64,000 nucleotides of DNA from Natranaeroarchaeum aerophilus (GCF_023638055.1 NZ_JAKRVY010000004.1:1-64000); one strand, 5' to 3'. Shown: positions 1 to 8,557, counted from the stretch's first letter. Notes: a model not told the origin generated them from the letters alone. Numbers and translations: made by a program.

Positions 1-501
1 CACAATCCCGGACGGACGAAGCTCAAGACCCTGTGATTGATTCTATGACACGCTCTAAAATAGTATTCTTTATGTTATTATTCGCCGCAGATCCTACCAA
101 TAATGAATGCATCTTCCATCCACCGTTTACTAAACAAGTCGGTGATATTGGACTATTTGACCGTCCCAAACTATAGTATTAAACAACAGGGCCGCCAAAG
201 TAGGTTGAATCTTACAAGATAGCCAAACATGATCTGAAGACGACAGGACTCCAGCGGTCAGTACGCACGGCTACCTAACAGCTGATTCAGTTGCTTCTAC
301 GTGAATAGAACTTTCGTCGCCTGCTGGGTTGACACTCTGTATTCCGTACAATCACTGGAACTTATCATTGGCTAAGGATTTCAACAGGGCCGCGTATTCG
401 ATATATTTTGTGTCCGACTGACACCCGCCACAGCCCGGCCCCGTTGGCTCATGTTGTACACACGACAAGGGCTAAGTAAGCTGGCTCACAATGTACACAT
501 T
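1..501. other. Gene-free A+T-rich stretch
   Basis: I see no convincing gene here. Composition is clearly more A+T-rich than the core of the window, as expected for an accessory region. The 12-mer CAACAGGGCCGC occurs twice in direct orientation, at 184-195 and 382-393. An A+T-rich TATA-like stretch near 398-410 could belong to the promoter of the following toxin-antitoxin pair. Confidence 0.5.
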
Positions 502-804
502 ATGAGTGGCGATAAGAAGCGCGTCCAGTTCCGGGCACCCCACCGGCTCATCGACCGGACCGACGCCCTCGCGGAGGTGCTCGGCGAAGATCGGACGAAC
601 ATCCTCGTGACCGCGCTCCGGGAGTATCTACAAGAGGCCACGCACGACGACGCGCTGACCCAGGAGATCGCGGCCGCCTACTACGACGACGATATCACCG
701 TCGAGCAACTCAAATCACTCGTTGGTGCTGAAGAGGCAGCAAATCTTCGTGTATTGAAACAGCAGTTAGACGAGGACTTCATCGACGAGGTTGCTGACGC
801 ATAG
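502..804 (+). CDS. Ribbon-helix-helix antitoxin (VapB/CopG-like)
   Basis: About 100 residues from the ATG at 502; an upstream in-frame ATG at 451 would add 17 residues that do not look like part of the domain. The N-terminal half (beginning KKRVQFRAPHRLIDRTD) has the short beta strand and two helices of a ribbon-helix-helix DNA-binding domain. The acidic C-terminal half would bind the partner toxin. The stop codon at 802-804 is followed immediately by the ATG of the PIN-domain gene, so the two are probably cotranslated. Such antitoxins neutralise the PIN ribonuclease and repress their own promoter; here that is inferred from family and context. Confidence 0.7.
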   Translation: MSGDKKRVQFRAPHRLIDRTDALAEVLGEDRTNILVTALREYLQEATHDDALTQEIAAAYYDDDITVEQLKSLVGAEEAANLRVLKQQLDEDFIDEVADA

Positions 805-1317
805 ATGTCGACGCTCGTTGCCGATGCCTCCGCACTCGTCAATCTCGGAATCGTTGCTGACAGTGATCCTGATCCGCTCGCGCTCTGTCTCGCCAATTAC
901 GAGGTCGTCGTCCCAACAAAAGTCCTTGAGGAGCTCAACGAGATCGCCTCGTATGATGACGCGCACGGTCGTGCTACATCTATAGCCCTCGATCGAACCG
1001 AAGCGTACGAGACACGGTCAATTGCGCTTGACGCCGAGTTTCCGCTTGACGATGGCGAGAACGCGGCCGTTACTCTCGCAAACGACCTCGATGCTGCGCT
1101 TTTCCTCTGTGACGAGTTCAACCAGCTTGGCTTGATTCACGCCTCGCTTGCTGACACACGGCTCGTCACTACGCCAACGCTCCTCGCGATGCTCGTCCGA
1201 ACTGAACAGCTATCAGCAGCCGATGCACAGCTCCTTCTCGATACAATCAGCGATGCCCGTAGCTGGGGCACAAACAGCTACGTGCAACGGGCCCGATCGT
1301 TGTTCGAGGAGCACTGA
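805..1317 (+). CDS. PIN-domain toxin (VapC-like ribonuclease)
   Basis: 170 residues. The start has the PIN pattern VADASALVNLG with its first catalytic Asp (about residue 7). A second acidic cluster, LDDGENAAVTLA, and a third, LCDEFNQLG, fit the other metal ligands of the PIN nuclease fold. PIN toxins are Mg-dependent RNases that often cut tRNA or rRNA. The gene directly abuts the upstream ribbon-helix-helix antitoxin gene, which supports a type II toxin-antitoxin pair. It resembles the DUF3368-type archaeal PIN proteins. The RNA target cannot be read from sequence. Confidence 0.75.
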   Translation: MSTLVADASALVNLGIVADSDPDPLALCLANYEVVVPTKVLEELNEIASYDDAHGRATSIALDRTEAYETRSIALDAEFPLDDGENAAVTLANDLDAALFLCDEFNQLGLIHASLADTRLVTTPTLLAMLVRTEQLSAADAQLLLDTISDARSWGTNSYVQRARSLFEEH

Positions 1318-1498
1318 CATCGATGCTATCGTCCTCTGTTCTCGGTCTGCTACGTCGAAGATCACGATGATGGAATGTTCTGTGAATGTCGTTGGAATCG
1401 ATACCCGAACACGCATACTACCAGGTTCACTCCCATGAGCTACCATTTGCTACCGATATCTTTGACCTCGAACTCCTGCCACTTCTTCCACTCGACCG

Positions 1499-1645
1499 TT
1501 ATTCCGCTGTGTGCCAGTCGAGCCGTTCTTCGGCGAGCCGCTCGGCATACTCTGCTAGTTCAGGGTCCGTCTGTTCGTGCTGTGCGGAAAATTCAGTTAG
1601 TGCTACAGCGATGATGATCCGTTCAAGCCGAGTGTATTCTGCCAT
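1499..1645 (-). CDS. Small hypothetical protein (48 aa)
   Basis: A minus-strand frame from ATG at 1645 to TAA at 1499, giving a 48-residue acidic, largely helical product beginning MAEYTRLERI and ending LDWHTAE. The composition (many Glu/Ala/Arg, heptad-like spacing) resembles a real haloarchaeal small protein rather than a shadow. It lies in the gap between the toxin-antitoxin pair and the tnpB element. I do not recognise a family. An overlapping plus-strand frame from 1386 is the alternative; its C-terminal half is Ser-rich and looks like a shadow. Confidence 0.4.
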   Translation of the reverse strand: MAEYTRLERIIIAVALTEFSAQHEQTDPELAEYAERLAEERLDWHTAE

Positions 1646-1722
1646 CAGCGGTGTTGGATTCGGCTTGTAATATGAATGCGAGGACGTGTATCGGATGACC
1701 TATTTTCTTACAGCGAGAGAAT

Positions 1723-1740
1723 CCCGGCGTTTACGCCGGG
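1723..1740 (+). repeat. Left-end hairpin of the IS1341-type element
   Basis: A perfect 7-bp stem, CCCGGCG at 1723-1729 pairing with CGCCGGG at 1734-1740, closed by a TTTA loop. Imperfect or perfect subterminal hairpins are the sites recognised by IS200/IS605 transposases. Confidence 0.7.
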
Positions 1741-1827
1741 CGTGAATCGCGTCACCCAACTACACGATCCACCGTCGATAGCAGACCGGATATTGAACGG
1801 TAATCCGAATCAATAAGTGGATTTATC

Positions 1828-1842
1828 TACATAGGCTATGTA
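1828..1842. promoter_or_regulatory. Inverted repeat overlapping the tnpB start
   Basis: TACATA (1828-1833), GGC, TATGTA (1837-1842) forms a perfect 6-bp inverted repeat that ends on the first base of the tnpB start codon. It could be an operator or an RNA hairpin that limits tnpB translation. A possible TATA-like ATTTAT lies just upstream at 1821-1826. Confidence 0.4.
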
Positions 1843-3092
1843 TGGCGATTGAGGCTACTCGCACCTACGTTGGTTCCATCCAGAACCAGCGACAGGTCTG
1901 TGATGGCCTTGATTCGCTTGGAGACTCTGCCTCGAAAATCTGGAACGTTGCACGATGGACAGCCGACCGCATCTGGGATGAGACTGGGGACATTCCAGAT
2001 GAGGGAACGCTCAAAGCCTACATGAAGAACCAGCCGTGCTGGAAAGATCTGAACGCACAATCCAGTCAGAAAGTCATCGAAGAACTTTCTGACGCTTTCC
2101 AGTCGTGGTTCGACCTGCGACACAAGTTTGATGAGGCGAATCCGCCCGGCTACCGCAAACACCGCGACAGACGCCCCAAGAGTACAGTCACGTTCAAAGA
2201 AGACGGGTTCAAACACGACCCCGAGAACAACCGCGTCCGACTCAGTAAAGGCTCGAATCTCAAGGAGAATTGGTCGGACTTCATTCTCTGTGAATACCAG
2301 ACGCGCCCAGACGTTCATCTCTCGGAAGTCAACCGAGTGCAAAACGTTCGCGCCGTCTGGAACGGTGACGAGTGGGAGTTGCACTTTGTCTGCAAGGTTG
2401 AACTCGAAACCAACGATTCCGCGGGCGACGGCGTTGCAGGAATCGACCTCGGAATCACGAACATCGCCACGGTCGCGTTCCCCGACGAATACGTGCTGTA
2501 CCCCGGAAACTCGCTCAAACAGGACAAACATTACTTCACCCGAACTGAGTACGATACTGAGGGCGAGGACAGTCCGTCAGAGAAGTCGATGTGGGCACGT
2601 CGGAAACTCGCAGATCGGGAAACGCATTTCTACCACACGCTTACGCACACCATCATTAAGGAGTGTGTCGAACGTGGTGTCGGTACGCTCGCGGTGAGTT
2701 GGCCTGAAGACGTGCGAAAGTCAGACTGGGGGAAGACTGGGAACAAGAAACTCCACACCTGGGCGTTCGACCGCATCTACCAGTACCTCGAATACAAAGG
2801 CGAGATGCGTGGCGTTGAGGTGCTGAAAGAGAACGAGTGGGACACCTCGAAGACGTGTTCCCGGTGTGGTGAGGACACGAAGTCGAACCGTGTCGAACGT
2901 GGCCTGTACGTTTGTTCGTCGTGCGAGTTGGTCGGGAACGCGGATTGCAACGGGGCGGAGAACATGCGACAGAAGATAACTCCGAGTCCTCATGGTGAGG
3001 ATAGGAGTAACGGCTGTGTGGCACAGCCATCGGTACACCTGTTCGACCGCGAGAGCGGGACGTTCAACACGAGAGAACAGGTCGTATCGTAA
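1842..3092 (+). CDS. tnpB: RNA-guided endonuclease TnpB (IS1341 type)
   Basis: 416 residues, a normal length for TnpB. The RuvC-like nuclease is complete: first Asp in GIDLGITNIA (D202), Glu in SWPEDVRKSDWG (E289), and last Asp in GNADCNGAEN (D368). A zinc finger sits between, with CSRC (C339, C342) and CSSC (C358, C361). TnpB proteins are RNA-guided DNA nucleases, ancestors of Cas12, that use an omega-RNA from the 3' end of the element to cut the donor site and help keep the element. All catalytic residues are kept, so this copy is probably active as a nuclease even though no tnpA is next to it. Confidence 0.9.
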   Translation: MAIEATRTYVGSIQNQRQVCDGLDSLGDSASKIWNVARWTADRIWDETGDIPDEGTLKAYMKNQPCWKDLNAQSSQKVIEELSDAFQSWFDLRHKFDEANPPGYRKHRDRRPKSTVTFKEDGFKHDPENNRVRLSKGSNLKENWSDFILCEYQTRPDVHLSEVNRVQNVRAVWNGDEWELHFVCKVELETNDSAGDGVAGIDLGITNIATVAFPDEYVLYPGNSLKQDKHYFTRTEYDTEGEDSPSEKSMWARRKLADRETHFYHTLTHTIIKECVERGVGTLAVSWPEDVRKSDWGKTGNKKLHTWAFDRIYQYLEYKGEMRGVEVLKENEWDTSKTCSRCGEDTKSNRVERGLYVCSSCELVGNADCNGAENMRQKITPSPHGEDRSNGCVAQPSVHLFDRESGTFNTREQVVS

Positions 3093-3153
3093 ACCGGCAA
3101 ATATCCCACCTGCGGTACGGGAAGCCCCACCGTTCACGGTGGGGAGGATGTCA
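3000..3153 (+). ncRNA. Predicted omega-RNA (reRNA) of the TnpB element
   Basis: In IS200/IS605 elements the guide RNA scaffold covers the end of tnpB and the right end, and its guide is the flanking DNA just beyond the right end. Here the 3' end of tnpB runs into a strong hairpin followed by a GGATGTCAC-like terminus. The 5' limit is a guess and the 3' limit is uncertain by some bases. The guide would be the first 15-20 nt after about 3153, lying between the element and xseA. Confidence 0.45.
3125..3144 (+). repeat. Right-end hairpin of the IS1341-type element
   Basis: A perfect 8-bp stem, CCCCACCG at 3125-3132 with CGGTGGGG at 3137-3144, and a TTCA loop. It lies about 30 bp after the tnpB stop and matches the position of the right-end/omega-RNA terminal hairpin in related elements. 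Confidence 0.7.
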
Positions 3154-3233
3154 CCGTTACTCCTGGGTTCGTCTTGCCTGAGGGACAAGTGTCTCGTCAG
3201 AACTTTACCCACTGTGTCAGAACCAGTCTTACA

Positions 3234-4610
3234 ATGGCTGGGACAGACGAGGAGTCGACCGATTTCGATGTCGACGCGTTGGAAGGGAGTGCTTGGTCCG
3301 TCGCGCGACTCAACGCTGAACTCGACGCAGTCCTGACAGACGCCATCGATCGGTTTCCCACGTATGTCTACGGAGAAATTTCGGACGTCAACTCGTACGA
3401 TTTTGGGACCTTTTTCGAGCTGCGGGATATCGACGACGAGGCCGTGATTTCGTGTATCGCGTGGTCCCAATCAGTTGCAACCTTCGAGCAGCCACTCGAA
3501 GAGGGAACCGCAGCGATCGTCCGGGCCTCGGTTGATTTTCATGCAGAACGAGGGAACACGCAACTAGTCGTAGCAGATTACTGGCCGGCCGGTGATTCCG
3601 CGCGCACACAGGAACTTGAACAACTGCGATCCCAACTGGAATCGGAGGGATTGCTCGCCGAGGAGCGAAAGCGTCCGCTTCCGGAGTATCCGGAGTGTAT
3701 CGGTGTCGTAACGTCGCTGTCGGGGTCCGCGCGTGAAGACTTCGTGAGTAGCGTTCAAGCGCGCGCAGCGGGGGTAACGATCAAACTGTGCGGCGCGACA
3801 GTCCAGGGAGAGAACGCTGTTCCATCGCTTGTCGGCGCGATCCAACGACTCGAACGCGACTCTTCGGTCGATATAATCGTCGTCACGCGTGGTGGCGGGT
3901 CCGATGCTGACCTCTGGTGTTTCAACGAAGAACCGGTCGTCCGTGCAATCGCTGATGCATCGACTCCCGTTGTGGTTGCCATCGGTCACGAGGACGATGA
4001 GACGCTCGCCGAAGCCGTCGCCGACCGGCGAGCGATGACGCCGACCGATGCGGGTGTGGCGACGACGCCGAATATGGACTCGGTTCGACAGTCCGTCAGG
4101 CAGGTAGAACGCCGTGTAGAGAGTGCGTATGCAGCACTTGCCGAGGAACGACTTGTTGAGTACCAGCACCGCATCGAGACCGCGTATTCAGCGCTTGAGC
4201 AACAAATTGCAGCACAGACGGCGACACGGCAACGACTTAGCGATCTCGATCAGCGCATTGCATCAGCATACACCGCCATCGTCGAGACTCGGTTGACGAC
4301 GCTTGACCAGCGAATTGACACAGCATTACGAGACATCGAACATGCTGCCGAAACGGATGCTGTAACGGCTCAGGCTGTCCAAGGGCGTGTCGGTGATCTT
4401 GAAGCACGGATCGACAGAGCGTACCAGCATCGCGTCGACCAGGAACTCTCAGCATTTAATGCCCGAATTGACAACGCGTATCGAGAGATGGAGGCGGACG
4501 CCAAGATCGAAGCTGGGACGGCCGAAGCACGGCGACTCCGCATCGTCGTTGCTATTCTAGTCGGGCTGTTACTCCTCGGAGCTGCACTGGTTGTGTTGTT
4601 CTTGATTTAA
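3234..4610 (+). CDS. xseA: Exonuclease VII large subunit, membrane-anchored form
   Basis: 458 residues from the ATG at 3234; an upstream in-frame TTG at 3174 is less likely. After an N-terminal OB-fold region (about residues 25-115) comes the exonuclease VII core with TRGGGSDADLWCFN and IGHEDDETLAEAVADRRAM, the hallmark motifs of XseA. The C-terminal 170 residues are a coiled coil with a recurring pattern (RIETAYSALE, RIASAYTAIV, RIDRAYQH, RIDNAYREM). The last 23 residues are a continuous hydrophobic segment, a predicted transmembrane helix that bacterial XseA lacks. ExoVII degrades single-stranded DNA from both ends. xseB follows, so the pair is probably one operon. Confidence 0.85.
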   Translation: MAGTDEESTDFDVDALEGSAWSVARLNAELDAVLTDAIDRFPTYVYGEISDVNSYDFGTFFELRDIDDEAVISCIAWSQSVATFEQPLEEGTAAIVRASVDFHAERGNTQLVVADYWPAGDSARTQELEQLRSQLESEGLLAEERKRPLPEYPECIGVVTSLSGSAREDFVSSVQARAAGVTIKLCGATVQGENAVPSLVGAIQRLERDSSVDIIVVTRGGGSDADLWCFNEEPVVRAIADASTPVVVAIGHEDDETLAEAVADRRAMTPTDAGVATTPNMDSVRQSVRQVERRVESAYAALAEERLVEYQHRIETAYSALEQQIAAQTATRQRLSDLDQRIASAYTAIVETRLTTLDQRIDTALRDIEHAAETDAVTAQAVQGRVGDLEARIDRAYQHRVDQELSAFNARIDNAYREMEADAKIEAGTAEARRLRIVVAILVGLLLLGAALVVLFLI

Positions 4611-4657
4611 ATTATGAAATCCACATAGCCAAGTTGCTGGACTATCATCTTCCCGCC

Positions 4658-4873
4658 ATGGCCGCATACGAGGATGTCGATATCGAGTCGCGGATCGACC
4701 GTCTCGAAGAGATTGCTGAGACACTTGAAGACGGCGACGTTGGGCTGGAAACCGCCAGGGAACTCCGCGAGGAGGCGGATGACCACCTCGTGGCGTTGCG
4801 GGAGGCACTGGATGTGGATGATGGGGAATTAATCGAAATAGACGGTGCTGGTAGCACAGCCGAAGATCACTGA
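4658..4873 (+). CDS. xseB: Exonuclease VII small subunit
   Basis: 71 residues from the ATG at 4658 (an earlier in-frame ATG at 4634 would add 8 residues). The body is two long amphipathic helices with the small-subunit pattern IDRLEEIAETLEDGDVGLE, where the DGDVGLE turn corresponds to the conserved turn of XseB. XseB packs against the XseA coiled coil and is needed for a stable, active complex. It lies 47 bp downstream of xseA on the same strand. The acidic C-terminal tail fits a halophile. Confidence 0.85.
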   Translation: MAAYEDVDIESRIDRLEEIAETLEDGDVGLETARELREEADDHLVALREALDVDDGELIEIDGAGSTAEDH

Positions 4874-4928
4874 GCAGTTGGGGACCGAGAATATATTTTG
4901 AGAGACTGCTTACACTGTGGTGTAAAGA

Positions 4929-5849
4929 ATGGGATCTCCGACGGCAGCAACAGACGGGTCGTGTCACGTCGACAGCGTTGCAGATCTCAGAAACTCAGCA
5001 TCAGAAGCCCCTCCGACGATCGTCCAAATTAGCGATATCCACGGCTACCTGGAGAGTGCTCGCAGTGCACTGTTGGCTGTCGGAGAAGTTGATGAGTTCG
5101 ATCCAATCGTCGAAGCTGATGATCAGGGTCGCCTCCACTGGGCCTGTGGTGACGAGTATGTTCTTGTGTTCAATGGTGATATGGTTGACCGCGGGCCTGC
5201 CAGCGACGAGTGTCTCGACCTAGTGTGGCGTCTCCAGTCTGAGGCACCACCTGGGCATGTCCGGTATCACCTTGGGAACCACGAAATGGCACTACTGGTT
5301 CCCGATGTGCTTCACTGGCCTCACTGGTACGTCGGGAACCAGCCCCCATCGGTCAGCCGGATGTACTACAATGCAATCCGTGAAGGGCGCGTCTCCGTAG
5401 CGTTCGAGGGGTACGAGCACACGTATGCGCACGCGGGTTCCAACGATCCGATCGATGTCTCGTCACTGAATCAATCACTGCAGGACGCTGCACAGAAATT
5501 ACTCGTTGCAATGAACGATGGCGAATGGGCACAGGTACAACAGGAGCTCGTCGATCAATATCCGACAGTGTTTGGAACCGGTGGGACATCCGGACGTGGT
5601 CCAGGTGCGGGTGTTCTCTGGCTCGACTACCAGTACCTGTCCGACGATGCTCCACAACAAATTGTCGGACATACTCGACAGAGAAAGCCCACCCGCGATG
5701 GGAACGTGATCTGTGGCAACGTCATCCGGAAAAACCAGGGCTCTATCGGTGGTGAGGGCGTCATTGTCGAAACGCCTGATGACGTGGGTGTTGTGGTCCG
5801 GAAAGAGGACGAGTCAGCGTCGTGTACGTTCTTTTCAGAAGTGGAATAG
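4929..5849 (+). CDS. Calcineurin-like metallophosphatase
   Basis: 306 residues with the full dimetal phosphoesterase signature: SDIHG (D36, H38), GDMVDRG (D84, D87), GNHE (N117, H118, E119) and a late GHTRQ histidine motif. The GDMVDRG-GNHE spacing is that of the PPP/diadenosine tetraphosphatase group, so a protein Ser/Thr phosphatase or Ap4A-type hydrolase is possible. No signal peptide is seen, so it is cytoplasmic. It follows xseB by 55 bp on the same strand but has no clear functional tie. The substrate cannot be assigned. Confidence 0.75.
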   Translation: MGSPTAATDGSCHVDSVADLRNSASEAPPTIVQISDIHGYLESARSALLAVGEVDEFDPIVEADDQGRLHWACGDEYVLVFNGDMVDRGPASDECLDLVWRLQSEAPPGHVRYHLGNHEMALLVPDVLHWPHWYVGNQPPSVSRMYYNAIREGRVSVAFEGYEHTYAHAGSNDPIDVSSLNQSLQDAAQKLLVAMNDGEWAQVQQELVDQYPTVFGTGGTSGRGPGAGVLWLDYQYLSDDAPQQIVGHTRQRKPTRDGNVICGNVIRKNQGSIGGEGVIVETPDDVGVVVRKEDESASCTFFSEVE

Positions 5850-6105
5850 ACGGACTATGTGTAAGGAATAGAGTGCTGTACTATCTTTCAAACTACATTT
5901 GTGACCGGGGCGTCTGAATATGGATTTTTCTGGAGTATAACTCTGGTATATTAAATTATCGGCTGCTGTGCGGACGATGTTTTTCACCAGCCTGCGTAAG
6001 GGCGCCGGAACAAAATTCTACGTTCACAACGATATGCGTACTACTACTGGTCACGGCGTATCAGAAGACAAAGTCAAGTTGAAATTGCGATTCTGTTAGT
6101 ACGAA

Positions 6106-8319
6106 TTAGTCGGTACGGTACTGCTTTACCAGCGGCAGCACCTGTTCCGTGACGACATCTGCATCGACATGACTCCATCCACTAATTGAGACATCACTGC
6201 TGAAGTTCACTGAGATTGTCCCATCGCTACCCGCCCCCCTATGCTTCTTTATTAGGGGTACAATTTCGTCTTCAACTACCGATCTCTCAACCGGTATCCA
6301 TCCACCAATTGGCGCTCCATTCCCCAAGTATACCTTGTGTGATTTCGATTCGTGATCGCTTTTAGCCTCTCGTTGCCCTGTCGTTGTCTTTGAGTCGACG
6401 CCGTCCTCCAAATCAAGTTCCTGCCGGCGAATATACTTGCTTTCTGTAATCTCAAAGATCTCCTCTTCTGTGATTGGGACAGTTTCGTTCTCAAGAAGCT
6501 GGTCTATTTTTTCTGGATCAAATGTTTCGACAGTAACCTGCTCAGCTGGGACGCCGTGGTTACGAAGTACCTCGGTGACTGTCTCATCATCTCGTAACGA
6601 ACGCCGGCGACTTTCCGTCCCTACTACTTTCCCAAACTCACCCGCGACCGTTTCGTCCGGCCCGACTCGTGATGCTAGCTCATCTCGTACGTCCGTCCGA
6701 AGGTCGTCAATCTGTGATTTTGCCTTGGAGAACAATGCATAGCGATCCGCGAGTGTCTCCGTCTCCATCTCTGAAACATCGAAGGGGTGCTCCGTCTCTA
6801 ATCCCATTACTGTTTCCAGAACTTCCTGCAGAGCAGCCCCCTGACTATCGTCCGCAGTTGCGCTTTGTGGACCCTCTTCTTTCTCGTCTTCGTTGTCAGA
6901 GGTTGCTCGGTCATCATAGACCCGAGCACAGTATGCGTGGTCCCCAATGAGAGATTGAACCGCTTTCCGAGATGGCTTCTTCACCTCAGACCCAGATCCG
7001 GTTAAGACTGCGAGTACAGCCTGATTCTGCAAATCGTGGCGTTCTATCGTTGTCCGGATTGAATCGAGAGTTGTGGACCCTGTGACCTCGAACTCGAACG
7101 TACTGAATGAGCGAGTATCGAGTTCGTGTCGAGTCATCTGTAAGGTGCCATCCGAGATAGAGTACTCGTTGACCCCACACTCCGGTGGGGCTTGTTCTAT
7201 TGTCGATTGCGATAGAATATGCTCGACACTTCCAGGGTCAAGGAGATGCCTTCCAGCATGTTCTTTACAGACTGGATGTGCCCGTTTGCCGGCAAAGAAC
7301 GCTATCGGCTGTGAAGGTGCCCGACGCTCGACCGCTTGGATCACACGGTTGTTGGAGCGGCCCACATCGGTGCCGCCACACGCAACTAACAGTGTCTCGT
7401 CCTCAGAGACCTCCGTGAAAGCGATCTCCTCCACAGTTGATTGTGAAGCGTCGTCAATGCCGACCAGCGTCAGACCATCGTCCAGTTCGACAGTCTGTCC
7501 CCCGATTGGCTTCAGGAAGCCGCTTCTTGCAAGGCTCTCCAGTACGGTTGACTGAATCTCGGCTTCTTTTGGCCCGCACACAAAATAGAACGGTATAGAG
7601 TTGTCTTTGAGCTTTTTCAGCTCTGTTTGTAGATTAGAGACAGTCTCGCGGTCAGGCTTTCGGCTCTGGAATAGATGGCCTGTATGGAGGACCGCATCGA
7701 CTTGTCTGTCGATAGCAGTATCAACAGCTTGGGCAAAAGCGTCGAGATAATCGGACTTGCGCGCAACTCTACCCATGTTCTTACGGCCAAGCGTCGTTTT
7801 TCCTATGTGGAGAAGTGAAAGCGACGGCGACTGCTTATCCGGTGCTGGATGTTTCTTCTTTTGCTCAATCGGATCACTGTTACTTGTATCAGAGACCAAG
7901 GAGTCGGTCTGCGCTATCCAGTCTTCTTTGAATTCAAAATCAGCAACTGAAAGATGCTGATCCAAGGCTGAGGCGGCAATTACGTCAGATAGCTGTTCTC
8001 GGGTATCCCTGCCAACACGGCGTCCCTGAAGATGATCAGCTAGAGCTGCCGCTTCCTCACTCCGCATGGGAGTCAGCGCGTCCGGGACCGCGAGATCATC
8101 AGAAAACGAGCCACCCGTATTCGGTAACCAGGCGTCTCCAATGAGGGCTAACGCTTTGAACAAATACCAAGGCAAGGTATCGCCGGAGCTGTATCCTAAC
8201 TCGGTCAGCAGTTGCTTTGCCTCTGGACGAAGCGAGAACGTATACCGGCCATTTGGAAAAGAGGCCTTGATCCGAAGTTCGTCATCTGTGCTGCGGACCA
8301 ACTTAGGTGGCTTTGCCAT
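6106..8319 (-). CDS. Mre11/SbcD-like protein with a degenerate nuclease site
   Basis: 737 residues. Residues about 168-255 match the Mre11/SbcD phosphoesterase fold in order (LLHIGKTTLG, SDYLDAFAQAVDTAIDRQVD, LHTGHLFQSRKP, IPFYFVCGPKE), but the metal ligands are gone: HISDTHLG has become HIGKTTLG (K174, T176), GDLF has become GHLF (H215), GNHD has become GPKE (249-252), and the GHIH region is AGKRAH (343-348). A conserved N-terminal domain (about 1-140), an acidic linker near 475-500, a helical region and two C-terminal repeats (GGWIPVERSVVEDEIVPLI and SGWSHVDADVVTEQVLPLV) surround it. No Rad50/SbcC gene is next to it. The likely role is binding, not cutting, DNA or a partner; that is inference. 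Confidence 0.75.
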   Translation of the reverse strand: MAKPPKLVRSTDDELRIKASFPNGRYTFSLRPEAKQLLTELGYSSGDTLPWYLFKALALIGDAWLPNTGGSFSDDLAVPDALTPMRSEEAAALADHLQGRRVGRDTREQLSDVIAASALDQHLSVADFEFKEDWIAQTDSLVSDTSNSDPIEQKKKHPAPDKQSPSLSLLHIGKTTLGRKNMGRVARKSDYLDAFAQAVDTAIDRQVDAVLHTGHLFQSRKPDRETVSNLQTELKKLKDNSIPFYFVCGPKEAEIQSTVLESLARSGFLKPIGGQTVELDDGLTLVGIDDASQSTVEEIAFTEVSEDETLLVACGGTDVGRSNNRVIQAVERRAPSQPIAFFAGKRAHPVCKEHAGRHLLDPGSVEHILSQSTIEQAPPECGVNEYSISDGTLQMTRHELDTRSFSTFEFEVTGSTTLDSIRTTIERHDLQNQAVLAVLTGSGSEVKKPSRKAVQSLIGDHAYCARVYDDRATSDNEDEKEEGPQSATADDSQGAALQEVLETVMGLETEHPFDVSEMETETLADRYALFSKAKSQIDDLRTDVRDELASRVGPDETVAGEFGKVVGTESRRRSLRDDETVTEVLRNHGVPAEQVTVETFDPEKIDQLLENETVPITEEEIFEITESKYIRRQELDLEDGVDSKTTTGQREAKSDHESKSHKVYLGNGAPIGGWIPVERSVVEDEIVPLIKKHRGAGSDGTISVNFSSDVSISGWSHVDADVVTEQVLPLVKQYRTD

Positions 8320-8557
8320 GAATTAGAGTATAATGTCAATACTAGTGAAAAACATTTTGATGTAATGGTCTAATTAAGAACCTTGTCGATCGCCGTGCGG
8401 TGGGTCACTACCTGATTCGGTCGATATCGAGTAGAGGATGTCGCAAGATTGGATCGGGTTGTTAAACCTGACTGGTAGAGAACCAGCCGAATTGTCTAAC
8501 GAGTTGATTCTCAGTAAGTAGTATCAACGACAGGAATTTATGTGATTTCTTGATTAA

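Larger units (their letters stand above)
1708..3160 (+). mobile_element. IS1341-type (IS200/IS605 family) element with tnpB only
   Basis: A tnpB gene is bracketed by a hairpin on the left (1723-1740) and one on the right (3125-3144), the usual subterminal structures of IS200/IS605-type elements. No tnpA (Y1 HUH transposase) is present, so mobility would need one in trans. A TTAC tetranucleotide lies at 1708-1711 just left of the left hairpin; TTAC is a known insertion motif for some family members, so it is a candidate target/TAM. Exact ends are uncertain by about 10-20 bp on both sides. Confidence 0.7.

Noticed and set aside
1836-3470. Minus-strand frames over tnpB and the start of xseA
   Set aside because: They oppose clear coding on the plus strand and have no domain features.
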